From assembly GCF_007713465.1 (NCBI RefSeq), contig NZ_VMSG01000001.1, positions 248,001 to 312,000 of the forward strand: a stretch of DNA of 64,000 bases. The letters are read 5' to 3'. Position numbers and translations under genes: made by a program. Source of the stretch: Pseudomonas sp. H3(2019). Its GTDB lineage: Bacteria > Pseudomonadota > Gammaproteobacteria > Pseudomonadales > Pseudomonadaceae. The notes beneath the pieces are model-generated. The model was not told the origin of the DNA and searched no databases. It saw only the letters and a program-made list of their open reading frames with translations. Below are positions 19,365-28,531 of this stretch, one piece after another; positions within the stretch are counted from its first letter, which is position 1; the number at the start of each line of letters is the position of its first letter.

Positions 19365-20365
19365 CCTTGTTCGCGACCCGTGTTGGCCAACCAACGCGGG
19401 ATGCGCCGTTCCAGGTAGTAGCCGGGATTGCGGAACGTGCCGTCGACAAAGCCGACATGCCCGCCCTTGGCCTGTAATTCGAACTGCGTGCAGTCCGATA
19501 GCTCGCTGGCGTGCGGCAGGCTGTGGAGAAACACGAAAGGATCGTCGGCCGCTTGAATGATCAGGGTCGGCGTGCGGATCTCACCGAGAAAATACCGGCT
19601 GGAGGCGCGGCGATAATAGTCATGCGCGTCCTTGAAGCCGTTCAGGGGCGCAGTCACCCGGCCATCGAAATCCCAGAAAGTACGCAGGTTCTCCAGTGAC
19701 CCCAGTTTGGCCAGGGTCTCCAGGCCCTCGTGGTGGCCGTCGTGCAGAAACTTCTGCTGCTTGTTCTTGATGTAGGCGAGCATTTCGCGCATGAAGTGCG
19801 CTTGATAGATCTTGGAAAGTCCCTGGCCGATGCGGTCGGCGCACTGGTCCAGGCGAAAGGGTACCGAGACCGCTACCGCGCCCTGCAACTGACTGCCACC
19901 GCCGGTTTCCCCCAGGTGCTTGAGCAGCACGTTGCCGCCCAGCGAATAGCCGACGGCGTACAGCGGTGCCGACGGGCGGGTGGCTCGAAGGTGGTTGATC
20001 GCCGCCGCGAGGTCTTCGCTGGCGCCGGAATGATAGCTGCGTGGCAACAGATTCGGTTCGCCTGAACAGCCGCGCCAGTTCAGCGCCACGCTGGCCCAGC
20101 CTTGGGCGAACAGGGCTTTTTGCAGGCCGGCGACATAGGGCGAGTTCGAAGAACCGGTCAAACCGTGCAGCACCAGCACCAAAGGCGCATCGGCGCTGTG
20201 CGGCCCGTGCCAGTCGAGATCGAGGAAGTCGCCGTCATCAAGCCACAGACGTTCGCGTTGTCGATCCAGATGAGTGGTTTTGCGCCACAGCGGTCCCCAC
20301 AAGGTTTGCAGATGCGGGTTGCCGAGGCCGAAGGCGGGGGTGAAACGATCAGGCGGTGTAGGCAC
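19361..20365 (-). CDS. Alpha/beta hydrolase, YheT family
   Basis: 334 residues. LVLHGLTGSSNSPYVAGLQ is the oxyanion-hole region and YSLGGNVLLKHLGE the nucleophile elbow; HVGFVDG near the C-terminus supplies the His. This is the YheT/ABHD1-3 group of putative esterases or lipases, with no settled substrate. Converges with the sulfurtransferase and lies 72 bases downstream of rsmD. Confidence 0.85.
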   Translation of the reverse strand: MPTPPDRFTPAFGLGNPHLQTLWGPLWRKTTHLDRQRERLWLDDGDFLDLDWHGPHSADAPLVLVLHGLTGSSNSPYVAGLQKALFAQGWASVALNWRGCSGEPNLLPRSYHSGASEDLAAAINHLRATRPSAPLYAVGYSLGGNVLLKHLGETGGGSQLQGAVAVSVPFRLDQCADRIGQGLSKIYQAHFMREMLAYIKNKQQKFLHDGHHEGLETLAKLGSLENLRTFWDFDGRVTAPLNGFKDAHDYYRRASSRYFLGEIRTPTLIIQAADDPFVFLHSLPHASELSDCTQFELQAKGGHVGFVDGTFRNPGYYLERRIPRWLANTGREQG

Positions 20366-20437
20366 GGTTGTTCTCGATGCAGCGGTGCGCGCCTGAGGCT
20401 GTTGACCCCAGGCGCGCGCCTTGTTCAGGCCGGTGGA

Positions 20438-21046
20438 TTAACCGGCAATCTCTGCCATACGGTGCCACAGCGCGTAGTAGACCCGCCCGGATTTTTGCTC
20501 CCGGTGCAGGCGCCAGCCCCCTGGCAGACCGAGGGTCGATGGCGCGGTTTCACTTTCAGTGTAGATCCACGCGTCGTCGGCGAGCCATTGGCGTTCTTCA
20601 AGCAGCGTGCAAACGGCGGGCAACAGGTTCTGGTTGAACGGTGGGTCGAGGAACACCAGGTCGTAGGCGATCGCTGGCTGGGTTTCCAGGTAGCGCAAGG
20701 CATCGGCGGTTTGCACCTGGCCGACGGTGCAACGCAGCGTTCCCAAATGCTCTTTCAGGCTGGAAACCGCCAGGCTGCTGGCGTCCAGCGCCTGGCCCAT
20801 GGCGGCGCCACGGGACAGCGCTTCGAGAAACAGCGCGCCGCTGCCGGCAAACGGGTCGAGCACTTTGGCCCCGGCAACATACGGTGCGAGCCAGTTGAAC
20901 AGGGTTTCACGCACGCGGTCTGGCGTCGGGCGCAGGCCCGGAGCGTCCGGGAAGCTCAGGCGCCGGCTGCGCCATTCGCCGCCGATGATGCGCAATTGGT
21001 TCACGCCGTTGTGGACGTTGTGAACGGGTTTTTTAGGATGGGCCAT
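20438..21046 (-). CDS. rsmD: 16S rRNA (guanine966-N2)-methyltransferase
   Basis: 202 residues. IIGGEWRSRRLSFPD at the N-terminus and the strand VLDPFAGSGALFLEALSRGA fit RsmD, with the N-methyltransferase motif DPPF in LVFLDPPFNQN. Its ATG shares one base with the stop of the upstream M16 peptidase gene (TAATG), so translation is coupled. This rsmD–M16–M16 order next to ftsY is conserved in pseudomonads. Confidence 0.94.
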   Translation of the reverse strand: MAHPKKPVHNVHNGVNQLRIIGGEWRSRRLSFPDAPGLRPTPDRVRETLFNWLAPYVAGAKVLDPFAGSGALFLEALSRGAAMGQALDASSLAVSSLKEHLGTLRCTVGQVQTADALRYLETQPAIAYDLVFLDPPFNQNLLPAVCTLLEERQWLADDAWIYTESETAPSTLGLPGGWRLHREQKSGRVYYALWHRMAEIAG

Positions 21047-22536
21047 TAATGCTCCGGAACCCCGAGCGGTTGCTCGGATGGTTTGTCAGTGGGGGCCGGT
21101 AACGGCTTTTGCGGCACGGTCGGGCCAGCAGAAATGATGACCATTTTGTCCGTGCTCAGGTGTTTGTTCATTGCCGCAGTGACCTGCTCGACGGTCAGGT
21201 TTTGCGACTGCCGCATGAAGTCTTCAAGGTAACTCAGCGGCAAGTCATAGAAGCCCATGGCGCCCAGTTGGCCGACGATATCGGCGTTGCTGGCGTTGGA
21301 CAGCGGGAAGCTGCCGGCCAGTTCACGCTTGGCGTCGTCGAGTTCTTTCTGGGTCGGGCCGGTTTTCAAGTAGTCGGCGAGCACGTCCTGCACCAGTTTG
21401 AGCGTGCCTTCGCTCATTTCGGCGCGGGTTTGCAGGTTGATCATGAACGGGCCACGGACCTGCATCGGGGTGAAACCGGAGTAAACGCCGTAGGTCAGGC
21501 CGCGTTTCTCACGTACTTCGCTCATCAGTCGGGTGCCGAAGCCACCGCCGCCAAGGATCTGGTTGCCCAAGGAGATGGCCGCGTAGTCTGGATCGCCACG
21601 GTCGATGCCCAGTTGCGCGAGCATCAGGTTGGTTTGCTTGGACGGAAACTCGATGTGACCGATGCTGGCTTTTGGTTCAGCCGGTTGTTCGATTTTCGCC
21701 AGCGCCGGGCCTTTTGGCAGTGCGGCGGAAATCTGTTCGGCAATCGCTTCGGCTTCGCTGCGCGACAAGTCGCCCACCAGTGCAATCACCACGTTGCCCG
21801 CGGCGTAGGCTTTCTCATGGAAGGCCCGCAGTTGCGTCACGGTAATCGGCGGGACACTTTGCGCATTGCCGTCGCTTGAGTGCGCGTAAGGGTGGTTGCC
21901 ATACAGGCGCTTCATCAGCTCCAGGCTCGCCAGTTTGCCGGGGTTCTGCTTCTGGTATTCGAAGCCGGCGAGCAACTGGTTCTTGATGCGCGCCAATGAG
22001 TCGGTCGGGAACGTCGGTTTGCCGACCACTTCAGCGAACAGCGTCAGCGCAGGTGTGCGTTTATCCACAGCGCTCAGGCTGCGCAACGTGGCGACGGCCA
22101 TGTCCTTGTAGGCGCCGTTGCCGAAGTTTGCGCCCAGGTCTTCGAAGCCTTCAGCGATCTTGTCGACATCTTTGCCGACGATGCCTTCGTTGAGCATGGC
22201 GTTGGTCAGCACGGCCAGCCCTGGTTTATCACCGTCCTGACTGCTGCCGGCGGCGAAGATCAGGCGCATGTCGAACATCGGCAGTTCCGGGGCTGCAACG
22301 AACAGCACCTTGGAGCCTTCAGCGGTTTTCCAGGTTTGCACGTCCAGTGTGCGGTGGCTCGGCGCTTTACCGTCGAGTTCGGCCAGTGATTGCAGCTTTT
22401 TGCTGGCCTTGGCCTGGTCGAGGGCTTCACTGGCATTGGTCTCGGTCGAACGGCTGAGGTAGAAACCGAACGCGGCGATCAGTGCGACGAGTAGCAGGCC
22501 GATCAGGGCCAGGCGTGGTTTTTTACTCTCACTCAT
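21046..22536 (-). CDS. M16 family peptidase-like protein, no zinc motif (partner subunit)
   Basis: Start chosen at MSESKKPRLALIGLLLVALI (22536), which overlaps the previous stop by eight bases; an upstream extension to 22572 lies within that gene. 496 residues: an N-terminal membrane anchor (about 9–27), then two M16 halves. At the position where active members carry HxxEH this protein reads GLAVLTNAMLNEG, so the zinc site is lost. Paired with the active M16 gene just upstream, it is probably the non-catalytic subunit of a heterodimeric periplasmic protease. Confidence 0.88.
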   Translation of the reverse strand: MSESKKPRLALIGLLLVALIAAFGFYLSRSTETNASEALDQAKASKKLQSLAELDGKAPSHRTLDVQTWKTAEGSKVLFVAAPELPMFDMRLIFAAGSSQDGDKPGLAVLTNAMLNEGIVGKDVDKIAEGFEDLGANFGNGAYKDMAVATLRSLSAVDKRTPALTLFAEVVGKPTFPTDSLARIKNQLLAGFEYQKQNPGKLASLELMKRLYGNHPYAHSSDGNAQSVPPITVTQLRAFHEKAYAAGNVVIALVGDLSRSEAEAIAEQISAALPKGPALAKIEQPAEPKASIGHIEFPSKQTNLMLAQLGIDRGDPDYAAISLGNQILGGGGFGTRLMSEVREKRGLTYGVYSGFTPMQVRGPFMINLQTRAEMSEGTLKLVQDVLADYLKTGPTQKELDDAKRELAGSFPLSNASNADIVGQLGAMGFYDLPLSYLEDFMRQSQNLTVEQVTAAMNKHLSTDKMVIISAGPTVPQKPLPAPTDKPSEQPLGVPEH

Positions 22537-23890
22537 GAGCGGTTTCCTCGGGCAGTGGCAGTACATGCGCAACGCTGAGACGTTCGCGAGTGAAATAGGT
22601 GCGGGCGGCTTTCTGGATGTCTTCCGGTGTCACGCTTTGCAGCTCGGCGAGTTCGGTGTCCATCAACTTCCACGACAGACCGACGGTTTCCAGCTGACCA
22701 ATGGCAGTGGCCTGGCTGGTGATCGAGTCACGCTCGTAGACCAGGCCGGCGATCACTTGTGCGCGTACACGTTCAACTTCATCAACCGAAGGTGCGGTGT
22801 TTTTCAGCTGTTCGAGCAGTTTCCACAGGCCGGCTTCGGCCTGGGCCATGGTTTTGTGTTTCTGGGTGTTCGGCGTTGCCGACAAGGTAAACAGGCTGTC
22901 ACCGCGGGTGTAAGCGTCGTAGCTCGACGAGCCGCCGGAGACCAGCTCTTCGCCGCGCTCCAGTTGCGCTGAGATGCGCGCGCTGTAGCCGCCATCAAGC
23001 AATGCCGCGATCAACCGCAGGGCATTGACCGAGCGCTTGTCTTGCGCAGTGGCGATGCTCGGCACGTTGAAGGCCAGCATCAGGCTCGGCAATTGCGTCT
23101 GTACATGCAGGGTGATCTGGCGCTCGCCGGGCTCGGCCAGTTCCAGCGGAATCTTCGCTGGCGGCACGTCGCGCTTCGGGATCGGCCCGAAGTAGCGCTG
23201 GGCCAGGGTTTTGACTTCGTCCGGGGTTACGTCACCGACCACCACCAGCGTGGCGTTGTTCGGCACGTACCAGGATTTATACCAGTGGCGCAGTTCTTCG
23301 ACCTTCATGCGATCAAGATCAGCCATCCAGCCGATGGTCGGCGTGTGGTAGCCGCTGGCCGGGTAGGCCATCGCCTTGAAGCGCTCGTAAGCCTTGGCCA
23401 TCGGCTTGTCGTCGGTGCGCATGCGGCGCTCTTCCTTGATCACTTCGATCTCGCGGCTGAATTCGTCGGCCGGCAGGCGCAGGTTGGCCATGCGGTCGGC
23501 TTCCAGCTCAAAGGCCACGCCCAGGCGATCACGCGCCAGCACCTGGTAATACGCGGTGTAGTCGTCGCTGGTGAAGGCGTTCTCTTCGGCGCCGAGGTCG
23601 CGCAGGATCAACGACGCTTCGCCAGGGCCGACTTTCTCGCTGCCTTTGAACATCATGTGTTCCAGGGCGTGGGACAAACCGGTCTGGCCCGGGGTTTCGT
23701 AGCTGGAGCCGACCTTGTACCAGATCTGGGAAACCACCACCGGTGCCCGATGGTCTTCGCGCACGACGACCTTGAGGCCGTTGTCGAGGGTGAATTCGTG
23801 GGTCGGTTGGGGGGCGGCAGCCAAAGCTGAAAGGGGCAGACAAACTGTGCTGAGCAGCAGGCCTGCAGCGCGGCGGGCTAGAGCATTCAT
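22529..23890 (-). CDS. M16 family zinc peptidase (active subunit)
   Basis: 453 residues with a signal peptide (about 1–25, ending SALAAA). The inverted zinc motif HxxEH is HALEH at residues 74–78, with the downstream glutamate in EIEVIKEERR. Insulinase/pitrilysin-type fold. It overlaps the non-catalytic partner gene by eight bases, so the two should be made together and act in the periplasm. The promoter must lie in the 23891–24232 gap. Confidence 0.9.
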   Translation of the reverse strand: MNALARRAAGLLLSTVCLPLSALAAAPQPTHEFTLDNGLKVVVREDHRAPVVVSQIWYKVGSSYETPGQTGLSHALEHMMFKGSEKVGPGEASLILRDLGAEENAFTSDDYTAYYQVLARDRLGVAFELEADRMANLRLPADEFSREIEVIKEERRMRTDDKPMAKAYERFKAMAYPASGYHTPTIGWMADLDRMKVEELRHWYKSWYVPNNATLVVVGDVTPDEVKTLAQRYFGPIPKRDVPPAKIPLELAEPGERQITLHVQTQLPSLMLAFNVPSIATAQDKRSVNALRLIAALLDGGYSARISAQLERGEELVSGGSSSYDAYTRGDSLFTLSATPNTQKHKTMAQAEAGLWKLLEQLKNTAPSVDEVERVRAQVIAGLVYERDSITSQATAIGQLETVGLSWKLMDTELAELQSVTPEDIQKAARTYFTRERLSVAHVLPLPEETAHE

Positions 23891-24232
23891 TCGTTTTTAA
23901 ACCTGTTGGGCTGCCCGCTAGGTCTTAGCGTCGGCGGGCGAGGAGGTGCTAGGATAACGGTCCGTTTTACTGGCGGCCACGCCTATCAGGCTTTTGTGCT
24001 TGATCAGGCTGTATGGGTTCACGGCGGAAAGCCTCTGTTTATCAGCTAAACTCCGCTTTTTCGCCGATTTTGCCAGTTCAGTCCTTCGTAAAATCGATCC
24101 TTGAGGTGCTGTTGAGCACTTCGACAAAATGTTGCGCGTGAACAAGCTGGGTGAAAAGCAGTCTGTTCTGCATCGAATATTTATTTGCCGAGGCGCCATT
24201 GGCGCGTCGCTACCGTGAGATAGCCGTCCTCC
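23891..24232. other. Divergent intergenic region, M16 peptidases / ftsY
   Basis: 342 bases between the divergent M16 and ftsY starts. An open frame on the minus strand crosses it, but it is mostly antisense to ftsY and not credible as a gene. The region must hold promoters for the ftsYEX unit and the protease pair; I could not assign −35/−10 elements. No repeat element or RNA gene seen. Confidence 0.4.
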
Positions 24233-25774
24233 ATGTTTGGTTCCAACGACGACAAGAAGACCCCAGCTGCGGCTGGCGAGAAGAAAAGCCTGTTCGGATG
24301 GCTGCGCAAAAAGCCGCAGGAACCCGCCGTCGAACAGCCACAGCCACTTCCAGAAGTTGCGCCTGAGCCGGTAATAGAAGCTGCGCCCGTTGCGCAAGCG
24401 CCGACCGCCGTCGTATCGCCGATAGCCGAGCCGGTAGTGCAACCGGTTGTCGAGCCAGCGCCTGCGCCAGTGGCTGAAGTGCCGCGCGCGCCGGAAGTCG
24501 TACACAAACCGTGGTTGACGTTGCCGGTGGCTGAAGAGCCGGTGGCCTTGGTCGAAAACGAGCAGGCGCCGCATGTCACGCCTCCGATTCCTGCGCCGAC
24601 CGTGGTTCAGCAAGCCGTAGAGCTGCTGGTGGTCGAGCCGGTCCCCGTCATCGCGCCGGCGGATGAACAGCTGATTGTTGATGAACCTGATCTGCCTCAG
24701 CCGGTGATTGCCGCATTCGTGGCACCAGAACCTGTGCCTGCCCCAGTGCCCGTCGTTGCAGCTCCGGTAACAGCGCCGGCGCCGGTTGCTCCGGTCGTTC
24801 CGGTTGCGGCTCCGGCCGAACCGGCTCGCACCGAAGAAACCAAAGCCGGCTTCTTTGCCCGCCTCAAGCAAGGCCTGTCAAAAACCAGCGCCAGCATCGG
24901 CGAGGGCATGGCCAGCCTGTTCCTCGGCAAGAAGATCATCGATGACGAACTGCTCGAGGACATCGAAACCCGCTTGCTGACCGCTGACGTTGGCGTCGAA
25001 GCTACATCGGTGATCATCCAGAGCCTGACCCAGAAGGTCGCGCGCAAGCAGCTGGCCGATGCCGATGCACTGTACAAATCCTTGCAGGCCGAGCTTGCCA
25101 ACATGCTCAAGCCTGTCGAGCAGCCGCTGAAAATCACCTCGCAGAACAAGCCGTTCGTGATTCTGGTGGTTGGCGTCAACGGCGCCGGCAAAACCACCAC
25201 CATCGGTAAATTGGCGAAGAAGCTGCAACTTGAAGGCAAGAAAGTCATGCTCGCGGCCGGTGACACCTTCCGTGCCGCGGCCGTCGAGCAATTGCAGGTC
25301 TGGGGCGAACGCAACAAGATCCCGGTGATCGCCCAGCACACCGGCGCCGACTCGGCTTCGGTTATCTTCGATGCGGTACAGGCCGCCAAGGCCCGTGGCA
25401 TTGACGTGTTGATCGCCGATACCGCCGGTCGCCTGCACACCAAAGACAACCTGATGGAAGAGCTGAAAAAGGTTCGCCGGGTGATCAGCAAACTCGACGC
25501 CGATGCGCCGCATGAGGTGCTGCTGGTGCTCGACGCCGGTACTGGCCAGAACGCCATTAGCCAGGCCAAGCAATTCAACCAGACGGTCGAACTGACCGGC
25601 CTGGCCCTGACCAAACTCGATGGCACGGCCAAGGGCGGGGTGATTTTCGCCCTGGCCAAACAGTTTGGTCTGCCGATTCGCTACATCGGTGTCGGTGAAG
25701 GCATCGATGATTTGCGTACCTTTGAAGCAGAACCCTTTGTCCAGGCACTATTTGCCGAGCGGGAGCGTTCATGA
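24233..25774 (+). CDS. ftsY: Signal recognition particle receptor FtsY
   Basis: 513 residues. A long acidic, Pro/Ala/Val-rich N-terminal region (about 1–200) precedes the NG GTPase domain. G motifs: GVNGAGKTTTIGKLA (P-loop), DTFRAAAVEQL, DTAGR, and TKLDGTAKGG. Receives SRP–nascent chain complexes at the inner membrane. Its stop overlaps the ftsE start (ATGA), and ftsE overlaps ftsX, giving the conserved ftsY-ftsE-ftsX unit. The A-domain is longer than in E. coli-like forms and low in complexity, but in frame. Confidence 0.97.
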   Translation: MFGSNDDKKTPAAAGEKKSLFGWLRKKPQEPAVEQPQPLPEVAPEPVIEAAPVAQAPTAVVSPIAEPVVQPVVEPAPAPVAEVPRAPEVVHKPWLTLPVAEEPVALVENEQAPHVTPPIPAPTVVQQAVELLVVEPVPVIAPADEQLIVDEPDLPQPVIAAFVAPEPVPAPVPVVAAPVTAPAPVAPVVPVAAPAEPARTEETKAGFFARLKQGLSKTSASIGEGMASLFLGKKIIDDELLEDIETRLLTADVGVEATSVIIQSLTQKVARKQLADADALYKSLQAELANMLKPVEQPLKITSQNKPFVILVVGVNGAGKTTTIGKLAKKLQLEGKKVMLAAGDTFRAAAVEQLQVWGERNKIPVIAQHTGADSASVIFDAVQAAKARGIDVLIADTAGRLHTKDNLMEELKKVRRVISKLDADAPHEVLLVLDAGTGQNAISQAKQFNQTVELTGLALTKLDGTAKGGVIFALAKQFGLPIRYIGVGEGIDDLRTFEAEPFVQALFAERERS

Positions 25775-26442
25775 TTCGTTTCGAACAGGTCGGTAAGCGC
25801 TATCCGAACGGTCACGTCGGCTTGCATGAGCTGAGCTTTCGAGTCCGTCGGGGCGAGTTCTTGTTTGTCACTGGCCACTCCGGCGCCGGTAAAAGTACCT
25901 TGCTGCGGCTGTTGCTTGCGATGGAACGTCCGACCACCGGCAAACTGCTGCTGGCCGGGCAGGACCTGGCCACCATCAGCAACGCGCAGATCCCGTACCT
26001 GCGCCGGCAGATCGGCGTGGTGTTCCAGAACCACCAGTTGTTATTCGACCGTACGGTGTTCAACAACGTCGCGTTGCCATTGCAGATTCTCGGCTTGTCC
26101 AAGGCTGAAATCGCCAAGCGCGTGGATTCGGCCCTGGAGCGTGTGGCGCTTTCGGACAAAACCGATCTCTACCCGGGCGATCTGTCTACCGGTCAGCAAC
26201 AGCGCGTCGGCATTGCCCGCGCCATCGTCCATCGCCCGGCCTTGCTGCTGGCGGATGAACCGACCGGTAACCTCGACCCGCGTCTGGCGGCAGAAATCAT
26301 GGGTGTCTTCGAAGACATCAATCGTCTGGGCACCAGCGTGCTGATTGCCAGTCACGATCTGGCGCTGATCGCCCGCATGCGTCATCGCATGCTGACCTTG
26401 CAACGTGGCCGATTGATCGGCGACGGGGAGGCCGGGGTATGA
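25771..26442 (+). CDS. ftsE: Cell division ATP-binding protein FtsE
   Basis: 223 residues, ABC ATPase of the FtsEX complex that drives amidase activators in septal peptidoglycan splitting. Walker A GHSGAGKST, signature LSTGQQQRVGIARA and Walker B LLLADEPTG are all present. Overlaps ftsY and ftsX by four bases each. Confidence 0.97.
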   Translation: MIRFEQVGKRYPNGHVGLHELSFRVRRGEFLFVTGHSGAGKSTLLRLLLAMERPTTGKLLLAGQDLATISNAQIPYLRRQIGVVFQNHQLLFDRTVFNNVALPLQILGLSKAEIAKRVDSALERVALSDKTDLYPGDLSTGQQQRVGIARAIVHRPALLLADEPTGNLDPRLAAEIMGVFEDINRLGTSVLIASHDLALIARMRHRMLTLQRGRLIGDGEAGV

Positions 26443-27461
26443 GTGCAACACGCAGTCCGAAGGTTTCCGAACGCGTGGCCCCGAAGGCCGCCGATCCGCA
26501 GCCACAGAAGAAAAAGCGCGACGAAGACGAGGGTCCGGACTTCAGCACCTTGCTGCGCGCCTGGATCGAAAGTCACCGCGCCAGTTTGCTGGACAGCCTG
26601 CGGCGTCTGGGCAAGCAGCCCATCGGCAGCTTCTTCACCTGCCTGGTGATGGCGGTTGCCCTGAGTTTGCCGATGGGCTTGTCGTTGCTGCTGAACAACG
26701 TTGAACGTCTGGGGGGCTCCTGGCAGCGTGCGGCGCAGATCTCGCTGTACCTGCAGATCGATGCCAGCGCCAACGAAGGCGAGCAACTGCGCGAGCAGAT
26801 CAAAGGCATGCCGGGTGTAGCCGATGCCGAATACATCAGCCGCGAACAGGCGCTGGACGAGTTCCAGCAGCAGTCCGGTCTGGGCGAGGCACTCAAGGAG
26901 CTGCCGCAGAACCCGTTGCCTGGCGTGGTGCTGGTCACGCCGAAGGAAGTCGACAAGGCGACCCTTGAAGCATTAAGACAAAAACTTTCCGAATTGCCGA
27001 AGGTACAACAGGCGCAACTTGATCTAGTCTGGGTCGAGCGTTTGGCGGCCATCCTCAAGCTGGGCGAGCGGTTTGTCTTCGGCCTGACCGTGTTGCTGGT
27101 TTCTGCATTACTTTTGGTGATAGGCAATACCATTCGTCTTCATATTGAAAACCGCCGCACAGAGATAGAAGTGATTAAACTCGTCGGCGGCACTGACAGC
27201 TATGTGCGTAGGCCCTTTCTGTACATGGGCGCGCTATATGGCTTCGGTGCGGGGATTCTTTCCTGGGGTGTTCTGGCGTTTGGCCTGAACTGGCTGAACG
27301 ACGCAGTGGTTGGGCTGGCCGGCTTGTATGGCAGTAATTTCGCGCTGTCCGGGGTGCCGGTTGCCGATGGTCTGTCACTCTTGCTCGGCGCAGTGCTGTT
27401 GGGGTATATCGGTGCTTGGATTGCGGTAGCGCGTCATTTGAGAGAGCTCGCACCGAAGTAG
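26439..27461 (+). CDS. ftsX: Cell division protein FtsX
   Basis: 340 residues: a cytoplasmic N-terminal tail rich in Lys/Asp, a first transmembrane segment near 67–90, a periplasmic loop to about 205, then three further segments, the usual FtsX topology. Membrane partner of FtsE. The gap after it leads to rpoH. Confidence 0.96.
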   Translation: MSATRSPKVSERVAPKAADPQPQKKKRDEDEGPDFSTLLRAWIESHRASLLDSLRRLGKQPIGSFFTCLVMAVALSLPMGLSLLLNNVERLGGSWQRAAQISLYLQIDASANEGEQLREQIKGMPGVADAEYISREQALDEFQQQSGLGEALKELPQNPLPGVVLVTPKEVDKATLEALRQKLSELPKVQQAQLDLVWVERLAAILKLGERFVFGLTVLLVSALLLVIGNTIRLHIENRRTEIEVIKLVGGTDSYVRRPFLYMGALYGFGAGILSWGVLAFGLNWLNDAVVGLAGLYGSNFALSGVPVADGLSLLLGAVLLGYIGAWIAVARHLRELAPK

Positions 27462-27573
27462 TGTCTTATTGCTTGTATGACCTTTCAGCGTGTAGGGGAA
27501 CTTGTCTTTTGGTTCCCGGTCAATTTCCGCAGTGCTGAACTGCACGAGTTATGTGAGTCGGAGGTTTTTTCGT

Positions 27574-28428
27574 ATGACCACTTCTTTGCAACCTGCTTAT
27601 GCTCTGGTCCCAGGCGCGAACCTGGAGGCTTATGTGCATACGGTGAACAGCATTCCATTGCTGACACCGGAGCAGGAGCGTGAACTGGCCGAGAGTCTCT
27701 ACTATGAGCAGGATTTGGGGGCGGCTCGGCAGATGGTGCTCGCCCACCTGCGTTTTGTTGTACATATTGCCCGTAGCTATTCCGGCTACGGCCTGGCCCA
27801 GGCTGACCTGATTCAGGAAGGCAACGTTGGCCTGATGAAGGCGGTCAAGCGCTTCAACCCGGAAATGGGCGTGCGTCTGGTGTCCTTTGCGGTGCACTGG
27901 ATCAAGGCTGAAATCCACGAATTCATCCTGCGCAACTGGCGTATCGTCAAGGTTGCCACGACCAAGGCCCAGCGCAAGCTGTTCTTCAACCTGCGCAGCC
28001 AGAAAAAACGTCTGGCGTGGCTGAACAACGAGGAAGTCCATCGCGTGGCAGAAAGCCTCGGCGTAGAGCCGCGGGAAGTTCGCGAGATGGAAAGCCGCCT
28101 GACCGGCCATGACATGGCTTTCGACCCGGCCGCGGAAGCGGACGACGACAGCGCTTTCCAGTCGCCGGCCAACTATCTGGAAGACCACCGGTACGACCCG
28201 GCCCGTCAACTGGAAGATGCCGACTGGACCGACAACTCCACCCACAACCTGCACGAAGCGCTGGAAGTGCTGGACGACCGTAGCCGTGACATCCTCTACC
28301 AGCGCTGGCTGGCAGAAGAAAAAGCCACGCTGCACGACCTGGCGCAGAAGTACAACGTGTCGGCCGAGCGTATTCGTCAGCTCGAGAAGAGCGCGATGAA
28401 CAAGCTCAAGCTGTCGATTGCGGCTTAA
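27574..28428 (+). CDS. rpoH: RNA polymerase heat-shock sigma factor (sigma-32)
   Basis: 284 residues from the ATG at 27574, which has CGGAGG upstream; the frame also extends to 27502 without a good ribosome site. Region 2 is visible as [20 protein letters not shown], the RpoH box as QRKLFFNLR, and region 4.2 near the C-terminus ([18 protein letters not shown]). Directs heat-shock transcription. The 112-base leader has a hairpin (gggaac … gttccc, 27495–27517), which could matter for expression, though I cannot show an RNA thermometer. A strong terminator follows. Confidence 0.98.
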   Translation: MTTSLQPAYALVPGANLEAYVHTVNSIPLLTPEQERELAESLYYEQDLGAARQMVLAHLRFVVHIARSYSGYGLAQADLIQEGNVGLMKAVKRFNPEMGVRLVSFAVHWIKAEIHEFILRNWRIVKVATTKAQRKLFFNLRSQKKRLAWLNNEEVHRVAESLGVEPREVREMESRLTGHDMAFDPAAEADDDSAFQSPANYLEDHRYDPARQLEDADWTDNSTHNLHEALEVLDDRSRDILYQRWLAEEKATLHDLAQKYNVSAERIRQLEKSAMNKLKLSIAA

Positions 28429-28438
28429 GCTGTAACGC

Positions 28439-28479
28439 AATAAAAAACGCCCCGATCATTGATCGGGGCGTTTTTTATT
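28439..28479 (+). terminator. Rho-independent terminator after rpoH
   Basis: Stem cgccccgatca / tgatcggggcg with a two-base loop region, preceded by an A-run and followed by TTTTTT. Symmetric enough to act in both directions, so it may also stop transcripts from mtgA. Confidence 0.92.
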
Positions 28480-28487
28480 GTGGTATC

Positions 28488-28515
28488 TGATCGTTCCCAC
28501 GCTCCGCGTGGTAAC
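28488..28515. repeat. REP-like element (GATCGTTCCCACGC family), single copy
   Basis: GATCGTTCCCACGCTCCGCGTGG followed by TAACGAT, an imperfect palindrome of the same family as those near 37.6, 41.3 and 42.6 kb. Lies in the gap between convergent rpoH and mtgA. Confidence 0.75.
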
Positions 28516-28531
28516 GATAAGTGCAGAGGAG

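Noticed and set aside
20387-20417. Hairpin (gcgcgcctg / caggcgcgc) between rsmD and the hydrolase gene considered as terminator
   Set aside because: Long 13-base loop and no T-run on the minus strand; not convincing.
23918-24871. Minus-strand frame of 317 codons across the ftsY start
   Set aside because: Low-complexity Arg/Asn/Gly repeats caused by the Pro/Ala/Val-rich FtsY linker read in reverse.
27462-27573. rpoH leader considered as an RNA thermometer
   Set aside because: One modest hairpin is seen, but the ribosome site CGGAGG is not clearly paired; no support without folding calculations.
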